54,866 bases of DNA. It comes from Labilibaculum sp041595635 (GTDB taxonomy: Bacteria > Bacteroidota > Bacteroidia > Bacteroidales > Marinifilaceae). The translations under genes were made by a program, and so were the position numbers. The notes below the pieces were generated by a model that saw nothing but the letters and a program-made list of their open reading frames with translations, searched no databases and was not told where the DNA came from. Shown in pieces: positions 11,201 to 26,200 of the stretch (the first letter of the stretch is position 1; the number at the start of each line of letters is the position of its first letter). Location of the stretch: NCBI RefSeq assembly GCF_041595635.1, contig NZ_JBFHJW010000023.1, positions 1 to 54,866 of the forward strand, given 5' to 3'.

Positions 11201-14200
11201 ACAGATATTGTAGTAAAGTAAATCATTGAACCCTATTTAAAATGCCATTTCTTAAGAAATGGCATTTTTTTTGCCTTAATTGTCAAATAATAAGAATATT
11301 CCTGGATGCCGTTATACCATAACGTGGAAATCTATTACCCGAGGAAAACAAAGAATGAGCCATCGATAATTGAATGTTTTTTTAATGATATAAATACCAT
11401 TTATAAAGCAAATAAGTTTACATATGGAAGATACTCTTATTGAACTGCATTCGTAATTGGATCTCATTACGATAATGAACTTCAAAATACTATTTAAAAA
11501 TAAATGAAATCTTTCTTATCTCAGAAAATGAATAAGGATACTGGAAACAATCAGAATATAAAACAAAACCTCGCCAATCCAGGAATGCTTTTGAAGTACA
11601 AAATAATGACTGATAATATAAGTTACGGGAATAATACTTATAAAATACTGTTCTACACCAGCACCCCGAAAGAAGATAAAGCAAATAGCCGACAAAAGGA
11701 AGAAGCTCAACAAAACAATAAAATATTTTCGTGAACTCACCTTCTTCTCCTCATAAACAGTCAACATATACAAAGAAGATAGTAGTACCAAAACACCTAA
11801 AATTCCCCAATATAAATATTGAAATACAGAGGCGTGTTGCAATTCATTTTTATATTGGAAAATTTGACTCACTGTTTCGAAAAAACCAAACAAACTACCT
11901 TTCCAAATATACCAGAAAAGCACGCAAAAAATAGGCAGAATGAACCCTATAATGCTAGCAAATATCTCTTTAGCCCTTAAATATCCCAAAACAGCCAGAG
12001 CCATCCATAACCAGAATACATATACTGATGCAAAAAGATAAAATAAACTTGCTATGCCTACTAAAAACCCAGCATCAAAAGAACCAGAAATAGTTGCTGT
12101 TCCCTGATAGATCTTAAAAATGCGATCGACAGCAAGGAATAAGAAAAACGCTGCTAACAATGATGGATGCATACCACTGCCAGTACTTAAGCAGCCTGTA
12201 GCAATAAAAGCATATACAAAAGCTGGCAAATCGGTACGCTGACGAATAAAAACATGCTCCTCGTTCAGGCGAACCATACCAAAGGCCATTACAACCAAAA
12301 CAATACATGCTATCAAATTTAAAATAAGACTATTTTCCCCGCTAACATACAGTAGCAAATCATACAATGGCATTTGCTTATTGCCACTGGTTAAAATCAT
12401 TGGTCGAAAGAATGAATCCAAACTAAGCAGTACAATAATAATGGGTACAAATACCAATGAAATAGGATGTCGTCCTTTAAGAGTCTTTAAGAGCATGAGT
12501 TTGTATTTTATATAACGAACAAAACAAGAACTACCACTCCTTTACAAAAAGAGTGGCAGCTTCTATCTCTTATTTATTGTAAATCGAAACCAATATCTTT
12601 TCGATAATATTTTCCTTCAAAAGAAATCAATTCTGCATTTTTAAAGGAATTTTTTAAAGCAATCGGCATGCTATCTCCGTATGAACTCACTGAAATTACA
12701 CGGCCTCCATTCGTAACAATATCATTGCCCGAAAGAGTAGTTCCAGCGTGAAAAACCAGACTTCCTTCCACCTCATCCAACTTACTAATAACTTTGCCTT
12801 TTTCGTAAGCTTCAGGATAACCTCCAGAAACCAACATCACAGTAGTAACTGTCCTGTCATCCATCTCGAAATGTGCCTGATCTAATTCCTGTTTCGCAAC
12901 CGCTTCCATCAATTCCAGCAGATCAGATTTAATTCTAGGAACAATTACTTCCGTTTCTGGATCTCCCATACGCACATTGTATTCAATAACATAAGGATCG
13001 CCATCAATATTCATTAAACCGATAAAAATGAACCCTCTGTAAGGGATATTGTCTTTTTGAAGTCCCTCAATAGTTGGAATAATCACTCTATCTTCTACTT
13101 TTTGCATAAAATCAGGAGTAGCAAAAGGAACTGGTGAAATTGCACCCATTCCGCCTGTATTAAGACCTGTATCGCCAACTCCAATGCGTTTATAATCCTT
13201 AGCTTCGGCAAGTGTTTTATAGCTTTTCCCATCGGTTAGCACAAAAACAGACAGCTCTATTCCAGCCAAAAATTCTTCAATTACAACTGTACTACTCGCA
13301 TCGCCAAACATACCACCAATCATTTCTTTAAGGGATTGTTTCGCTTCCTGTAAATCAGAAATAATAAGAACACCTTTCCCTGCTGCCAAACCATCTGCTT
13401 TTAGCACATAAGGAGCTTTTAGGCTTTCTAAAAAGGCAAGACCTTCGTTCAAATTCTCAGAAGTGATGCTTTTGTACTTCGCGGTTGGAATGTTATGACG
13501 GAACATAAATTCCTTCGAAAAATCTTTGCTTCCTTCCAATTGAGCACCCAATTTCTCTGGTCCAATTACAGGTATATTTTTGATTTTTTCATCGGCAAGG
13601 AAAAAATCATGAATGCCATTTACCAGTGGATCTTCTGGTCCAACTACAAGCATATCAATTCCATTTTCAAGAACAAAGTCTTTTATTTTCTCAAAATCGT
13701 TTGGATTAAGATCCACATTTTCAGCAATTGCTGCAGTTCCAGCATTTCCAGGAGCAACATATAGTTTTTCCAATTTCTTACTTTGAACAAATTTCCATGC
13801 AAAAGCATGTTCACGGCCTCCGGAACCCAAAAGAAGTACTTTCATCTAATAGTCTTAATTAGTAACCATTCCCTATTTTGCGAATTGAAGCACAAAAAGT
13901 AAGAATTTCAAATGGTTTTGGTTATAAAATGGTATTAATAGTTTGATCGAAGCAAATTTACGGATTCAATTGCAGTTTACCTGATAGAAAAGTAAGGAAT
14001 TTCTGATTTCTTACTGACACACATCAAACTTATACCCCTGAAGTTTTAGTTCATCAATTAGTAGCGGTACGGAAAAACGCATATTTTTTTCCGCCTTTAA
14101 ATTATTATGAAAAGATATAATGGACCCCGGACGAACTGCTTTTAACGCATCGGACAAACATTCTTCGGGACTAATATCTTTTCGATAATCACCCGTTAAA

Positions 14201-17200
14201 ACATCCCACATGATAATTTTATATTCGGAAATAAGCTGTTTTGCCTGTGCCCTTTTAATTTGACCATAAGGAGGCCGAAACAAATTCGATGGGATAACCT
14301 CTGCTGCTTTCTTAACATTATCAAGGTACTGCTTGGTGCTCACCGACCAACCTTTCAAGTGATTATAAGTGTGGTTTCCAACCGCATGCCCCTCTTCAAT
14401 AATTTGTTGGAACAATTCGGGGTATTTTCTTACATTATCGCCCACACAAAAAAAAGTCGCTTTTATCTTCTTCTCTTTCAGCATGTTCAATGTCCATAAA
14501 GTAGATTCAGGAATTGGACCATCATCGAAAGTAAGGTACACTTTTTTAGCTGTCGAACTGTATCGCCATATCAAATTTGGGAAAAACCTTCTAAATATTC
14601 CCGGCGCTCTCAACCATCTCAACTTCATCATTCCTTTTTATAACTTTTCAATATTTTATCGAATTCAAATTCTATTTTTTTGTTCAATTCTTTTTGTTCG
14701 TAACGAGCTGTAATTCGATGTAATTCTTGCATAAGAGCCAGATTTCTATTTCTTGAACGAGGAAATTTAGAAGTAGATACTGCCTGTAGGTTTGAATAGT
14801 AATTCAACTCCCGCACCAAACGATTGAATATGATTTGAATCATCTCATTGCCTTTCTCTTCTTCCTCGGCACGATAATAGGACTGCGCCAATAAAATGGA
14901 TAGATAATCGAAAGGAACCTTCTCGTTAGGAACTAATTCAATGCATTTATCCAAAACCTGAACAGCCAAATCTCTTTTGCGTTCATCTAGTAAACTCTCC
15001 GATAAGCGTAGAAAATTGTTTCTCATGTTTGTACCTAAACGCGAAATGGTTTCATCGATATAAACATTATCCTTATTCAAGTTTCCCCATTTAAATTGAT
15101 TCATCAAGCGATTGTACATCATATCGGTATTTACGGAACCAACCTGATTATCGTCATTTTCACTTTTAATAGGCACCAATCGGTAGGCAAAACCCTCTAA
15201 CTGAAAATACTTCTCTAATCCATAATATCCACTCGACGGAACAGTAATTGCGAAATAAATAGGACGCTCCCAATCGTTATTAGCGAGCATATCGTATAGA
15301 ATTAGACCATTTTTCTCCATGTAATTTTGATCCAACTCCCACTCCATTTGCGAAACAATGCTGGCTGAATCTTTCACACCTACCGTTTTTGTGTCTAAGA
15401 CTTGCTGCTTATTGATATTCAAACGAAATTTTTTAGCGGGAAAATGATCAATTCGCTGATCGTAGCCATGAATTGTTTTGGTACTTTTCTTTTCGCTTTC
15501 AACGTAAGCAACAGCATCTTTCAGGTCTAACCCTCGATTTTCATCAACATAAGCTGTCAGCCTCGGATCATCAATAAGGTAAACTACATCGCGTTTTCCT
15601 GCCAAATACTTTTCTTTACTAAGGTGAATAGGAAGTGGATCAGAATCGTAATTTTTCCGTTTCATCTGATCGATGTACCAATCGGTAGAAAGATAAGTTA
15701 AATTGCAAACACGCACATCGGTTCTTACTCCCTCAACTTCCTGAAGGTACCATAGAGGGAAAGTATCATTATCGCCCATGGTAAATAAAATGGCATTAGG
15801 TGCACATGAATTTAAGTAATCGTAAGCCAAATCGCGAGCTACATATCGATCCGATCGATCGTGATCATCCCAATTTTGCTGAGCCATTAGCACTGGAACA
15901 GCTAACAAACAAATCGTAAAAGCAACAGGAATAGCAATTTTCTCCTTCTTCAGCACTTTTGTGAAGAATTGCAGAACAGCCAAAAATCCCAAGCCAATCC
16001 AAATGGCAAAAGCATAAAACGATCCGGCATAAGCATAATCTCGTTCGCGAGGCTGCAAAGGTGGCTGATTCAAATAAACAACAATAGCCAATCCGGTAAA
16101 TAGAAAAAGCAGTAGAACCACATAAAAATCTTTCTTTCCCTGCTTGCTTTTTCTATACTGATAAAGCAATCCGGCCAAACCAAGTAGCAAAGGCAGAAAA
16201 TAGTACTTATTATTGCCTTTGTTATTGGCCATATGATCGGGACGAAGACTTTGATCGCCCAAGCGCAGATTATCGACAAAAGGAATACCTGAAATCCAGT
16301 TGCCTTCTAGATCACCACCATAGGATTGGCGATCGGATTGACGTCCAGAGAAATTCCACATAAAATAGCGAATGTACATGTAATCGACCTGATAGCGAAA
16401 AAAGAATTCCAGATTATCTGCGAAACTTGGTTTCTCCTTCTGATTGGCTTTTACATTTGTCCATTTGGCGTATTCCTCAGGATTTCGGCCCGACACTCCC
16501 TTGGTGTACATTCGAGGAAATAGTGTTTTGTGTGAGCTCTTGTACTTTGCCTTTTTTTGAACATAAGAGACTACATATTTTCCCTCTTTTTTGATGTAGA
16601 CTTTCTTATCATCTACCGGACTGTCTTCTGTTTGAGGAGCATTAAAATATTCTCCATAAATCAGAGGATTTTCGCCATATTGTTCACGATTTAAATAGTA
16701 AAGCAATGAATTTATATCCTCAGGATTATTCTGATCGAGCCCAGGGTTTGCAGCCGAACGAATCATGATTAATGAATAGGATGAATAACCAATTAACACA
16801 ACTGTTAAGGCCGTTAAGATTGTATTCAAAACTACTTTTCCTTTCGAAATACTGTATCGAATGCCCCAAATAAGAGCCAAAGTCAGTAAAAGAATAAATA
16901 AATAGGCCCCTGAATTAAACGGTAACCCTATTTCGTTTACAAAGAACAGATCGAAAAGAAAAGCCATTTTTACCACACCTGGAATAATCACATACATGGC
17001 TATGGCAAGCAAAACTATGGCAAGGCCAAAGGCTTTTAACACCCCCTTTGCATTTACATCGTACTTCTTAAAGTAGTAGACCATAACAATGGCAGGAATG
17101 GCCAATAAGTTGAGCAGATGAACTCCGATTGACAATCCCATTAAATAGGCAATCAGAATCAGCCAACGGTTTGCGAAATCTTTTCCTTCTTCATTTTCCC

Positions 17201-20200
17201 ATTTTAGAATGCACCAAAAAACCACTGCCGTAAATAGAGAGGATGTTGCATAAACTTCTCCCTCGACAGCCGAAAACCAAAAAGTATCAGAAAAAGTGTA
17301 AGCCATGGCGCCAATAAATCCACTTCCTAAAATTATCCCTATTTGAGATGTACTTAGCTCCTCGCCAGAGGCAAGTAATTTTTTAGCAAGATGAGTAATG
17401 GTCCAGAAAAGAAAGAGAATAGTAAATGCACTGGCCAATGCCGAAAGTGAATTAATAAGAACAGCTACCTGTTCGGGACCCGAAGCAAAAAGGGAGAAAA
17501 ACCTTCCCAACAACAAGAAAAAAGGTGCTCCTGGTGCGTGACCAATTTCCAGCTTATAAGCCGAGGTAATAAACTCACCACAATCCCAAAAACTAACCGT
17601 TGGTTCAAGACATAGTAAATATACGAGGGCTGCTATAACAAAGGAAATCCATCCTACAAAAATATTTGCTTTCTGATACTTACTCATGAGTTATAAGATT
17701 AGATATTTTTTAGCTACAAAGCGCGAAGTTAGCACTTTTGCCATAAACTATTCATCTTTATTATGTGAAAATTACTTAACAGGCCTTCCTGCTATGTCTT
17801 TGAAAAGCAATCCTTCTTAACTCTTTCAAATAAAGCAAAAAGGATTGCTAACAACTTAAAAAAAATTCACAAAATAAGAATACCAGAAATGAAGAATGGC
17901 TGCCTTAAAAAAAAGCAGCCATACCTTATTTATAATTAATTTTTTATTGCTCCGAAGCAGATTTAAAAAGCAATTCAAATTTCAATTGCAGATCTTCACG
18001 TAGCTTCGTTTGCTCGCCCATATCGGCCAAACTTAACAGCATTTGTATTACATGTACTTCGCGCTCCTGATCGTTTCGAAAAGCATTGGCATTTTGAACA
18101 TCTAAACTTAAATAATAGTCCATCTTATCGTAGGATTGCTGTGCCATTTGCTCCAACAGATTATTGGCTTTATCTACGGCATTGGCTCGGTAATATTCCT
18201 GAATAAAACCGACAAGTGTATTGTCGTAAGGAATTTTGCTTGTTGGCAATTCTTCCATGCATCGATCTAAAACCGCAATTGCTTTTTCGTTCTTTCCCTC
18301 ATCGTTAAGAGCACTAGCCAAACGACAGTAATTAGAACGGAATGACATAATATTCACTGTTAAAATATGAAATTGATCGATGTAAACATCAGGATCTTTT
18401 ATTCCTCCAAAAGTGAATTTATTCATGAAATTATCATACAAAACATCTGTATTGATATGTCCGTATTGATTTCGCTCCGTTTTTGTTTCAATAGGAACCA
18501 AACGGTAAGCTGCTCCTTCCAGCTGGAAGTATTTCTGCAAGCCTAAAAAGCTATCCTCACCCATTCCAACCGAAAAATAAATCGGACGCTCCCAATTGTT
18601 GTTAGCAATGATATCATACACCATCACATCATTTTTATAGAGGTAACTTTTATTCACCTTCCACTCCAATCGATCCACAATTAGATGAGCATCTTTTGGT
18701 TGAACCGTACCATTTGCAATTACCTTGGCCGAATCAACAGGAATGTAAACATTTTTCCCTGGAAAATAATCCAATTTTTTTCCCGATTGGGTTTCCACTT
18801 TTGTAGCCTCATTATCGCTTGCTACAAATTTCACCATGTCAATTAAAAGCTCTGGATCTTTCAATCGTTCCATCACAGGAACCTGATCGCGAATTCCTGG
18901 CTCCACCTTATCTGCTGTAAGGGTCATAGGAATAAAGTCCGAATCGTAAGCTTTTGTTCTCATTTGATTAATATACCAATCGCCAGCCAAAAGACTCAAA
19001 TTTACAATTCTAATATCGCGACGAATGCCTTCCACTTCTTGCGCATACCAAAGTGGAAAAGTATCGTTATCGCCGTAGGTAAACAAAATAGCATCGGGAG
19101 CACAAGAATTAAGGTAATCTTTCGCATACGCCAAAGTTGCATATCGTCCCGAACGATCGTGATCATCCCAATTTTGCTGAGCCATTAAACCCGGAACGGC
19201 TACTAAACAAATAGCAGTTACAGCTCCTGCAGCAAGAACGGAAGGACCTTTTTTACTTAGCAATTGATACAAGCCCATCACACCCAAACCAATCCAAATG
19301 GCAAATGCATAAAACGAACCTGCATAAGCATAATCACGCTCACGTGGCTGGTAAGGTGCTTGATTTAGGTAGACAACAATCGCCAATCCGGTAAAGATAA
19401 AAAGTAGTAAAACCACAAAGAAATCTTGCTTTCCTTCCTTACTCGACTTATAATGATAAAACATCCCAATTAATCCCAACAAGAAAGGCAGAAAGAAATA
19501 AGTATTACGCGATTTTTTATTCGCCATTTCCGGATACAATTTATCTTGATTCCCAACTTTCATCTCATCGATAAAATCAATACCCGAAATCCAGTTTCCT
19601 CTTAAAATATCGCCATGTCCCTGAATATCATTCTGACGACCTACAAAATTCCACATAAAATAGCGCCAATACATGTGTCCCACCTGATAGCTTAAAAAGA
19701 ACTGCAGGTTAGATGCAAAACTTGGTTTATAGAGCGTTTCTCCATCAGATGTCATTATGGGGTTATCCTTTTTAATATCGCCCCAATACTCATACTCCCG
19801 AATATGAGCTGATCTGGAACTATACATACGAGGAAAAAAAGTATTGAATCTTGAATCGAATTCGTATTTCTGTTTGTGAGAAGCAACAATGTAACGATCC
19901 TTGCCTTTTTTATCCTTTTTTTGAATATAGATAGGATTGGTTTCTACCAAATCGACCGCTGGCGCATTGTAATATTCTCCATAAACCAATGGACGATCAC
20001 CGTACTGCTCTCGATTTAAATAGGAAAGCAAAGCAAATACGTTATCTGGATTATTTTCATCCATGGGTGGATTTGCCGAAGAACGAATCACAATCATCGC
20101 AAAAGAGGAGTAACCAATCATGATCACAACAAAAGCTGTAACAATGGTATTTAAAACAACCATTCCCTTTTTTATCGAGAAATTAATTGCCCACACCACA

Positions 20201-23200
20201 AGTGCAATTAGAGTAATTGCATAAACAATCACCCCACTATTATAAGGCAAACCTAATTGATTCACAAACAACAATTCAAACCATGAAGCAATTGTAATTA
20301 CCCCCGGAATAATACCATACATGATAACACCTAGAATGAGCACTGAAAGCAAAAATGCTCCGATAATACCATTTCGTGTAGGTGTATATTTTTTAAAATA
20401 GTAAACAAAAATAATGGCAGGAATCGCTAATAAATTCAACAAGTGAACCCCAATAGATAAACCCATTAGGTAAGCAATTAATATAATCCAACGATTTGCA
20501 TACCTCTCATTTGCTACATTTTCCCATTTTAGTATGGCCCAAAAAACCACGGCTGTAAATAGAGAAGAAGAAGCATATACTTCTCCTTCGACTGCCGAGA
20601 ACCAGAATGTATCGGAAAATGTATAAGCCAAAGCTCCTACTAAACCTGTTCCCATAACGGCAATCAGATTTCCTTGAGAAAGTTCACCTTTGTTACTCAC
20701 TAATTTTTTAGCAAGATGAGTAATGGTCCAAAACAAAAATAGAATGGTAAAAGCCGATGCTAAAGCTGACATGGAGTTCACCATTAGAGCCGCCTGAGAA
20801 GAACTGGGAGCAAAAAGAGCGAAAAATCGCGCCATAATCATGAATAAAGGAGCTCCTGGAGGATGCCCAACCTCTAAACCATTGGCCGTGGTAATAAATT
20901 CGCCACAATCCCACAAACTTGCAGTAGGTTCCATAGTTAACAAGTAAGTTAGCGCAGCAATCACAAAAACCAGCCAGCCTAACAAACTGTTAACCAAATT
21001 GTAATTAGATTTCATCATGTATCTATTTTCGTTTATTATTTTCTTATGTCGTATAATATTTGGAACGAAAATAGTCAATTTTAAGAGTTCCCCCGAATTA
21101 TGCAGGAAAATTTTCCACTTTTTGTTTGACCAAATAAAAAAAGTATTACATTTGCAGAGTCTTTGGAAAAAGGCAATTCTGATTGTCCCGTGGTGTAATG
21201 GTAACACACCTGGTTTTGGTCCAGGCATTTAAGGTTCGAGTCCTTACGGGACAACAAAAAAAGCTTCGAAAATTTCGAAGCTTTTTTTTGTACCTATACC
21301 CCTTAGGTTCAGGCATCAACTACCTTTTCGAACTTAAAACTACCCGCTACACCTTGTGTATCCAAACTATCACCTTCAATAGTCGTTTCATTAATCAACA
21401 TCCCATCCCAAGAATCCAATTCATAACGAATCTCAAAATCGGAATGAATCACATCATATTCGATTGCTTTTAATTGAATTCGATTGACCGTGATATCACC
21501 TTCCAATTTTTCCTGAATCATAAAAGTATCTTCATCTTCGATATTCTCAGAAAAAATGATTTTTCCACTTAGCTTTTTGCCATCCTGAGTCAATAAAAGC
21601 TCTCCTTTGGCCTTTCCATAGCCATAATCTTCCTCGTAAAGCCACTTTCCTGTTAATGATTCTATTTTTTTTTGCTCCATTTTTTTTACCCTTTCAAATT
21701 GACAATCAGAATAATTACAATTACAACACCCTAACAAAGATGCAAAGCTTGTAATTTTTTTGCATTTTTTGGTTTCGGCTAATGAATATTTCTACTATAT
21801 TTGCAGCGTCTTAATCAGAAATGATTGACAGGGAATTGTCCCGTGGTGTAATGGTAACACACCTGGTTTTGGTCCAGGCATTTAAGGTTCGAGTCCTTAC
21901 GGGACAACAAAAGCTTCTGATTTATCAGGAGCTTTTTTTATTTGATTACAAAACCAGTGTAATCCTGATCTGGTAAATTACAAATAAAAACATCCTTTAC
22001 TCTCGCCCAATCTGGACCTTTCCGACACCAATCACAAAATAGTTCAATAGCCAAACTTGTTCCTACAACCTCGACATAAACCGTGCCATCTGATAGGTTT
22101 TTTATAAAACCCCTCAAACCAAAACCAATCGCTGCCTCTTTGGCATGATACCGAAACCCTACATTTTGCACCCTACCCGACACTCGTATGCTTATCGTCT
22201 TTTCGTACATCTCCTAGCATTTTCATCACAAGATAGAAAATTAAACAGATGAGAAATGAATAATTAGAAATTAAAAATGCATTCCCCACCCTCTTCTAAT
22301 TCATAGTGTAACTAAGCTAAGTCTGATATCAGTTACTTTCTCCTTGATACTTGAAGCTTCTTTTTCTATTTTTACCACATGATCAATTATCACGAGCCCT
22401 TATTTCGCCCTCCTAGCGAGGCACTCTCTTTAATTCTTCAGATAACTTTAGGTTGTGCGTGGAACCAGTGTGCTTTCTGCGAGATGTATAGCAGTAAGCA
22501 ATTCAAAATCCGTAAAGAGGAAGCTATTTTTGCTGACATTGAATCCTTGTCGCGATATGCAGATCGGTACCGGAAGGTATTTTTAGCCGATGGAAATGCC
22601 ATGGTACTTTCTTTCGATAAACTTTCGCGAATATTAGATCAATTACAGACTAGCTTTCCACGACTCACGCGTGTATCGGCCTACGCCTTACCAAAAGATA
22701 TTGAAGCAAAAAGCGACAAAGAACTACAACTACTAGCCCAAAAAGGACTAAAATTGCTCTACGTAGGCATAGAATCGGGCGACGATGAACTTTTACACAG
22801 AATTCACAAAGGAGAAAACTTTGCCAGTACTAGTCACGCACTGCAACGAGCACGAAAAGCTGGAATCAAACTTTCGGTAATGATTATCAACGGTTTGGGG
22901 GGAAAGAATTATTCACAACAGCATGCTCTTGAATCTGCTAGAATCATCAACGAAATTCAACCCGAATTTCTATCGACTCTTGTGCTCAGCTTTCCTTACG
23001 GCGAAGAACATTTTCAGAACAAATTCGAGGGTGATTTTATCCCTTTAAATCCCATTGAGCTCATTGCCGAAATGAGAATCTTTATCGAAAAATTGGAATT
23101 ATCTCAAAGTATTTTTCGCAGCGATCATGCTTCCAACTATTTAGTACTTCGGGGAAATTTTCCTCGCGATAAACAGGAAATGCTAAAGCGTATTGATGCT

Positions 23201-26200
23201 GTAATAAAGGATCCAGCCAATGCCCGCTTACGATTAGAGCGGATGCGAGGCTTGTAGTTTTTCGGACGATTACAATACAAAAATTACTATATAAATTAAT
23301 GATTTGAAGAAGCATACATTCCAATGTAAGTTCCCACAAATCCTCCTGCTACCATAGTGCTTAAAAGTCTTGCATCGATATTCTCGCCAAAAATTATCCA
23401 ATTTTCTGCATCTAGCGAATAGTAAAAGTCATAATATCGCCCTTTGCCTTCTATTTTTAGCTTTATACTTCCTTCTGCAAATAACTCTGATTTTTCAATC
23501 AAAACTTTTGCAACTCCATTCTCATATGGCACAGCTTTCTCTAATTGAAGAAAAATACGCCCATCATCCTGTAATTTTCCAAAGAAAAAATGATGTGCTT
23601 CATTCTGAAAACATACTAATCCTGCAGCTTCTTGATCCTTTGAGGGATGAAAATCTAATTCTACCTGTGCTTCAAAATTAGTGTGCTGCTGTCGACGGCC
23701 AATAAAAGCAGGCTGGCCAAAATCACGAATATTTACGGGTAAGCTTTCGAGCTCCAATCTTTTTTGCTTCGTATTAATTACGTAGCATTTATTGTATGGC
23801 GTTCGAATAAAATTCCAATCTGCTATTAGTTCCTCCGAATCGAAATTATCGGTATGAATAAAATTACCATTGGGAACACAATCCGCAGCATTATTTGTGG
23901 AAGGTAAACCCGTATTTTCCTGAATCAGTTCCACTTTCCTATCTGTTTCTAAAAACAAAGGCCATCCATTTTTCCAGCTAACTGGCACAAGAAAACTCTC
24001 TCTACCGGTATTAAAACAATCATCGTCATAAGGCCGACAGCCCAAAAATACGCCCCACCATTTTCCATTTTTGTCTTCAATCATATCGGCATGACCAGTG
24101 CAGGTTATTGGCTTTTCCCTTTTCGGATTTAGCTGTCGCTGCGATAAAATCGGGTTCTGTTCGTACGGCATGTAGGATCCTCCAACTTCCTTACTTCGAA
24201 AAATTACCTCAGAATGATTCTCGGCAGTTCCTCCCTCAGCGCACATCAAATAGTACTTCCCTTCTATTTTATAAAGATGCGGCCCCTCTATCCAAATAGG
24301 ATTTTTAGAGAGATCAGTACCTCCATTCACAATTATTTTCCCTTCCCCTATCACTTTATCCATCGCCACATCGTATTCCCACATGCGTATGGTACGATGT
24401 CCGTCATAACGCGATTTTTCATCGGGTGTAGAGTTGTGAACGATGTATGCTTTCCCATCCTCATCGAAAAACAAGGCAGGATCGAATCCTTCAATTTCGG
24501 GCAGCAGAATCGGATCACTCCAGGGACCTGCAGGATCTTTTGCCTTCACCAAAAAATTCTCTATTCCACCCACAAGGGTGCAAATTAGGTAAAAGCTATC
24601 GTTAGCTTTATTGTAGCTAATATCAGGCGCAAAAATTCCCTGCGAAATATCTAAACCCTCTAAATTCAAGTGATCAGGACGATTTAGTACATGTCCCAAC
24701 TGTTGCCAATGCATTAAATCGGTGCTCCGAAAAATCGGTATTCCCGGAAAAAAAGAAAAACTAGAGGTCACCAAATAAAAATCGTCTCCCTTTTTACAAA
24801 TAGAAGGATCGGGATAAAAACCCGGAAGAATCGGGTTGTAAAACTGATTCGAACTCAATTCATTATTAGAATAAAAATCATCCTTCCCTTCATATCGGAA
24901 ATGAGAAAAAAAAGCTTTTGAATTAGGAGAACTAGAAGTTGTTGGCATGAGTTTTAAATAAAAAAAATCCCATTTCTGAAAAATGGAAAAATTCTACAAT
25001 CGATATTTTAAAAGAATGCCAATATAAGAAAAAGACAGACAATGTTTTTCTTCAACCTACTTCTACTCCAATCTTGAGAACAAACCTGTCTAAGCCTTTT
25101 CAATTCCTCTATTTACACTGTAATTGCAAAGGAAGCATGGTAGTGTAGCAATGTCACAATTTCCACAAAAAATACTGCCCTAGCCCTAAACTGGCTTCTT
25201 CTTTTTTAAAAGAAAAACAGATGAGCTTATTGAAGTATTATACAAATTAAAATTTTCCTACTATATTTATAATGAGAATATTCTCGTTATAAATATTGTA
25301 TAAGTGCTGTACATATTTGCTCTTTTTTACAATTTATGCTATAAAATTTAATCGTTACTAATATCTATTTGCATGAAATTGATAATTCAACAGTACTTAC
25401 TACTATTTTAATTAAAAACATTACTAATGAAAATGAATAAAACATTACCTAAAGCCGTTAAATTAGCTTGGGAAAACAAAAAAGCGGAAGCTATTTTTAC
25501 AACGGTATCAGAAGATTCAATCGCCAATTCTATTTATGTGACCTGTACATCTCTTTATGATGGCAATAAAATTATTGTTGCAAATAACTTCTTCGATAAA
25601 ACGATGACGAATATTTTAGCTGGTAGTAAAGGTTCAATTCTTTTTATAACAAAAGATGATAAACCGAAAGCTTACCAAATAAAAGGAAGTATTGAGTATA
25701 TAACCAAAGGAAATGCATTTGATAATATGAAAGAATGGAATCCAAAACACTTACCTGGTCATGGTGCCGCCGTTATTACAATCGAAGAAATATACTCGGG
25801 AGCTGAAAAGATACAATAGTAACAAGAAAAATACGTCCATCGATATACTTTATTAATGATTATATGGGCGTATTTTGTATTAAAGCATATCGCATGAATT
25901 AAAAATACAGTAAATCGACAAATAGTACAAAATTCCAGATTCAACTTTTTCAGGAATCATGATAAAATCCGAAAAGTAAAAATAGTTTGGGCAAAACTTT
26001 CCACTCTAAAACTTGTAGAAAGAACACTTTCTGTACTCAATATAAGAAAGACAACTCAGTAATATGATTGACTATTTAATAATCATAAATTTCTTTTTGT
26101 CGCGCAAGCGACTCCAGTCTCTCGAATTCATCGAATGAATGATCTTGGTTGTCAAATCAACCACTACAAAATCTTCATTTTGGGAAAAAGTGAACAACTC